A stretch of 18,328 bases of DNA from SXIZ01 sp040079795 (GTDB lineage: Bacteria > Pseudomonadota > Gammaproteobacteria > Methylococcales > Methylomonadaceae), in contig JBEBJQ010000082.1 in the NCBI GenBank assembly GCA_040079795.1, forward strand, positions 1 to 18,328, in the 5' to 3' direction. Under the pieces are notes generated by a model. The model was given only the letters and a program-made list of their open reading frames with translations, did no database searches and had not been told where the DNA came from. The translations under genes and the position numbers were made by a program. Positions 16,006-18,328 of the stretch are shown piece by piece; within the stretch, counting starts at the first letter, position 1; each line of letters begins with the position of its first letter.

Positions 16006-17943
16006 TTAAGGTAACGTTTTGATGCTAAGGATATTGCTATAAGCGGATTTACCGCTTGCATTAGCAGCCCTAACACGGTAGTTGTAGCTGGTATTGCGGC
16101 TTAAGCCAGTATTTGCATAAATTGTGATATTAGCACCGACAGAGGCTATTTGGCTGAAGTTGGTGCAGTTTTTTCCTTTGCAGCGTTCAATCAGGTAGTT
16201 CAATTCATTCGACGCATTGTCTACCCAAGTTAAAATGATTTGCTTATTCGTTTTAGCATTGCTTATTAAATTGCTGGGTGCTGCGGGGGTTATGTTTGTA
16301 GCCGCAGAGGTATTGATAGAAACACTATTAGAGTAAGTTGAGTCGCCCGTAAGGTTGTGTGCCCGTAAGCGATAGCTGTATGAGCTTGCAGGGTTCAAGG
16401 CAGTATCGTTATAACTTGTAATATTAGCTGCAAGGGTAGCGATCTGGGTAAAATTAGTGCAGCTTGCACCTTGGCAACGTTCCAGGTATTGTTCGGTTTC
16501 GTTAGTCGCGTTGTCTGCCCAGATAAGGTTAATTTGGGTACTGGAGATAGTAATTCCAGTAAGACTAGAAGGCGCCGCAGGCAGGTTAACAGGCGTTGGA
16601 GGTGGCAGGCTTGAAGGCTTAAGAAGTACCGTGTGTGTAACGGTTGCCGTATCTATTGCATCGGCCAGTATCATTCCTGTAGTGCTCAGTTTGCGGGCAG
16701 AGGTAAGCTTCCAGCCTGCTGGCAAATCTACTGCCAAGGTATTTAGGTCGGTTAGCCCACCACGTGCAGCATCCCCTATAACAGCATTATTGCCAGCAGG
16801 TGTGGATTCATGCCCCACGATTTGCCCGCTAGCATTAACATCAGATAATGACCCAAATTTATTGAGGGTAGCAACGTCCCGATAGGTGTTGAGGTTAGTG
16901 TCCCAAACCACTGGATGGTGTTGCGGAAAGCCACAACCTTTTCCTCTGACACCGGCTGACATTGCAATGGTATAGTCACCGACCGCTATTCCAGCGTCGC
17001 TGATGGCATGCGCCGCACTTGTTTGTTCGCAAGAAGTTAGGGGATTATGCGCTGGCATGCCGCTGGTTTGATTTAAATCTTTCAGGCCAGTAGGTGTGGA
17101 GATAAAAGCGCGGCTGGTTTCATGTTGTACCCCGAGAACAAATGTCGGTGCGCTGGTACCAACCACCTGACCGCTTGTATTCATGTCATAGCCGATCGTG
17201 AAATCATTGGTCATGGGGTTGCCGTTGCCCAATGAGCCGATTGATTTAAATCCGCCTCCTTGAGTGCTGCCAATAAAGGTAGTGTAAAACTGGTTGTTGT
17301 AATAGGGATTCAGCGGGCCGATATTATGCGTGACCACAAGTACCTGACCGCTATCATTTATTGCACGGGCGTCGGTGGGTATGGTCCTTACGATTTGATA
17401 GTTAGGATCTGCGATTGAGTAAACTGGGTTGTAAGTTGGGAGGCTCAGATCAATACTGGAACCATCTGCATTTAGGACAAAAACATTTCCACTGTACCCT
17501 ATTGGCTGGGTGATACCGGGAGTGTAACCGCTCAGCATTTGTGCCGTGCCGACGATTTGTCCGCTGGCATTCATTTGTGCTGGCGCACCAAAAGTACCAC
17601 CACCTAAGGTAGCCTGAATATCATTTACCATTCCTGTGGCAGGATCGTATAACCTTGGAATGTCCGTGTAGTAGGGAAGAACCGTCGGATAGCCGGGGAT
17701 TGGATAAGTACTGGTAACAACTCTGGTGGTTCCTAATAGTTTTCCATCGGCATTAAACCTCAAGGGCGTAAAGCCGCCAAGTGTAGTACTAAGATCCGTA
17801 ATAGTATAGCTGCTGGCGGCTAATGCTTGGGTGCCGCAACCTGCTAATGCCATACCTAAAATCAAAGTGTGTAAAGTTGCATTAAGCTGGTTTATTTTAG
17901 AATCCCGCTGATACGTTGAATAAATAAAATTCATTGGTTTCAT
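16006..17943 (-). CDS. Exported HAF-repeat protein with two fibronectin type III domains
   Basis: A 645-residue surface or extracellular protein. The N-terminus has a long charged region, a hydrophobic stretch and then LAGC (about 37-40) followed by ALA-AS. Either a lipoprotein signal or an ordinary signal peptide is possible. Residues about 45-440 carry repeated units of the HAF type: YTITDLSTTLGG, QMNASGQIVGTAQ, AINDSGQVLVV, DMNTSGQVVGTSA, AISDAGIAVGDYT and DVNASGQIVGHES. A proline-rich linker (about 448-458) leads to two fibronectin III domains (about 458-545 and 552-645), similar to each other, each with a paired-cysteine ERCxGxxCTNF motif. The ATG at 17943 is preferred over a TTG at 17958, since AAGGA lies seven bases before it and would otherwise be coding. 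Adhesion or matrix function is inferred from the domains only. Confidence 0.87.
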   Translation of the reverse strand: MKPMNFIYSTYQRDSKINQLNATLHTLILGMALAGCGTQALAASSYTITDLSTTLGGFTPLRFNADGKLLGTTRVVTSTYPIPGYPTVLPYYTDIPRLYDPATGMVNDIQATLGGGTFGAPAQMNASGQIVGTAQMLSGYTPGITQPIGYSGNVFVLNADGSSIDLSLPTYNPVYSIADPNYQIVRTIPTDARAINDSGQVLVVTHNIGPLNPYYNNQFYTTFIGSTQGGGFKSIGSLGNGNPMTNDFTIGYDMNTSGQVVGTSAPTFVLGVQHETSRAFISTPTGLKDLNQTSGMPAHNPLTSCEQTSAAHAISDAGIAVGDYTIAMSAGVRGKGCGFPQHHPVVWDTNLNTYRDVATLNKFGSLSDVNASGQIVGHESTPAGNNAVIGDAARGGLTDLNTLAVDLPAGWKLTSARKLSTTGMILADAIDTATVTHTVLLKPSSLPPPTPVNLPAAPSSLTGITISSTQINLIWADNATNETEQYLERCQGASCTNFTQIATLAANITSYNDTALNPASSYSYRLRAHNLTGDSTYSNSVSINTSAATNITPAAPSNLISNAKTNKQIILTWVDNASNELNYLIERCKGKNCTNFSQIASVGANITIYANTGLSRNTSYNYRVRAANASGKSAYSNILSIKTLP

Positions 17944-17950
17944 TATTATT

Positions 17951-17955
17951 TCCTT
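17951..17955 (-). promoter_or_regulatory. Ribosome binding site that decides the HAF protein start
   Basis: Read on the minus strand, AAGGA stands seven bases before ATG 17943. The 15-bp extension to TTG 17958 would translate through it. Confidence 0.75.
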
Positions 17956-18025
17956 CAAGTTTTAAAATTAAATGGCGCGGAGCTGTAAAGTTCGCCTATT
18001 GTTCCTGCGCTGGAACTGATTTGTT

Positions 18026-18122
18026 TTACCAGTTTAGTGTTAGGTCTTGGGCATTAATGGTTTCGGTATTGGCCATTAAGGTTGCAGATATGACTAAGGC
18101 TGAAAAAAATTGCAGTTTTCAT
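18026..18122 (-). pseudogene. Frameshifted tiny signal-peptide ORF
   Basis: On the minus strand an ATG at 18122 begins MKTAIF. A run of seven T then shifts the frame, and the next frame reads FSALVISATLMANTETINAQ followed by DLTLNW and a TAA at 18026-18028. With six T the whole would be a 31-residue peptide with a textbook signal sequence, cleavage after INA and a mature part of about seven residues. This may be the remnant of a larger exported protein or a chance match. No good ribosome binding site precedes it. It lies 83 bp upstream of the HAF gene on the same strand. Confidence 0.35.
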
Positions 18123-18233
18123 AGCTATTTTCAGTATTTTTTAAAATTGTAGTTGTTTTTCACAAGAGTATTAAGTAACCCCTAAAATACATAAAGCATT
18201 AATCTTGCCATAATATTAAGTTATTGAATATCT

Positions 18234-18249
18234 GCGCGCCACAGCGCGC
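18234..18249. repeat. Short GC-rich hairpin
   Basis: GCGCGC arms (18234-18239 and 18244-18249) flank a 4-base loop. It stands 38 bp left of a second hairpin. Neither strand has a run of T directly after it. Confidence 0.45.
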
Positions 18250-18281
18250 CTCATGGAAGATTTTTGGACCTCCCTGTCACA

Positions 18282-18307
18282 AAAATCGATTCGCCACGCG
18301 GCGAATC
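18282..18307 (-). terminator. Probable terminator of a minus-strand gene beyond the window
   Basis: The arms GATTCGCC (18288-18295) and GGCGAATC (18300-18307) form a perfect 8-bp stem with a 4-base loop. On the minus strand it is followed by GATTTTTG, a T run, as expected of a factor-independent terminator for a gene ending to the right of 18328. Confidence 0.6.
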
Positions 18308-18328
18308 AATCTAGCCCCGCTTCGTCCT

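Noticed and set aside
17959..18328. Riboswitch or c-di-GMP sensor in the leader of the HAF gene
   Set aside because: The region lacks the conserved cores of known riboswitches that I could recognise; only small dyads are present.

Overview
The window looks like accessory-rich chromosome of a Gram-negative bacterium, most likely a gammaproteobacterium. The helicase is closest to the YoaA branch, and there is a SlyD-type foldase, a CHASE-GGDEF protein and several exported or membrane proteins. A methanotroph-like lineage (Methylococcales) is possible, but that is a guess from overall protein flavour. Base composition is moderate and intergenic DNA is AT-rich. I see no tRNA, rRNA, CRISPR array or prophage.

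Layout, left to right. (1) 112-752: a NarL/LuxR-type response regulator split by a one-base change in a C run. (2) 770-1068: a decayed IS5-family element with both terminal inverted repeats, ending 26 bp before (3) a YoaA/DinG-type Fe-S helicase. The helicase is followed by a small exported lipocalin-like protein and a HAD phosphatase (YihX-like). (4) A 10-bp-stem hairpin separates these from a convergent family 5 glycoside hydrolase without signal peptide. (5) 5367-6205: a gene-poor stretch with a long inverted repeat and an IS5-family transposase tail. (6) An SbmA/YddA-like ABC transporter on the minus strand whose nucleotide-binding domain has lost most canonical residues, divergent from a glycerophosphodiester phosphodiesterase. 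(7) 9091-9647: a decayed IS256-family transposase lying against the 3' end of a CHASE-GGDEF diguanylate cyclase. (8) A plus-strand run: an EntS-like MFS exporter, a 493-residue protein whose C-terminal half aligns by eye with the RelA/SpoT (p)ppGpp synthetase fold, and a SlyD-type FKBP prolyl isomerase. (9) On the minus strand, a membrane protein with a single c-type heme motif, then a HAF-repeat/fibronectin-III exported protein. (10) The right edge has a frameshifted tiny signal-peptide ORF and two hairpins, one of which looks like the terminator of a minus-strand gene beyond the window.

The genes do not form one pathway. The window reads as a patchwork of small transcription units shaped by insertion sequences; three separate IS remnants sit at gene borders. 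The most promising leads for something undescribed are the RelA/SpoT-like protein (12886-14367) and the ABC transporter with an apparently dead ATPase (6206-7912). Starts were moved for the phosphodiesterase, the heme protein and the HAF protein because ribosome binding sites favour internal ATGs.
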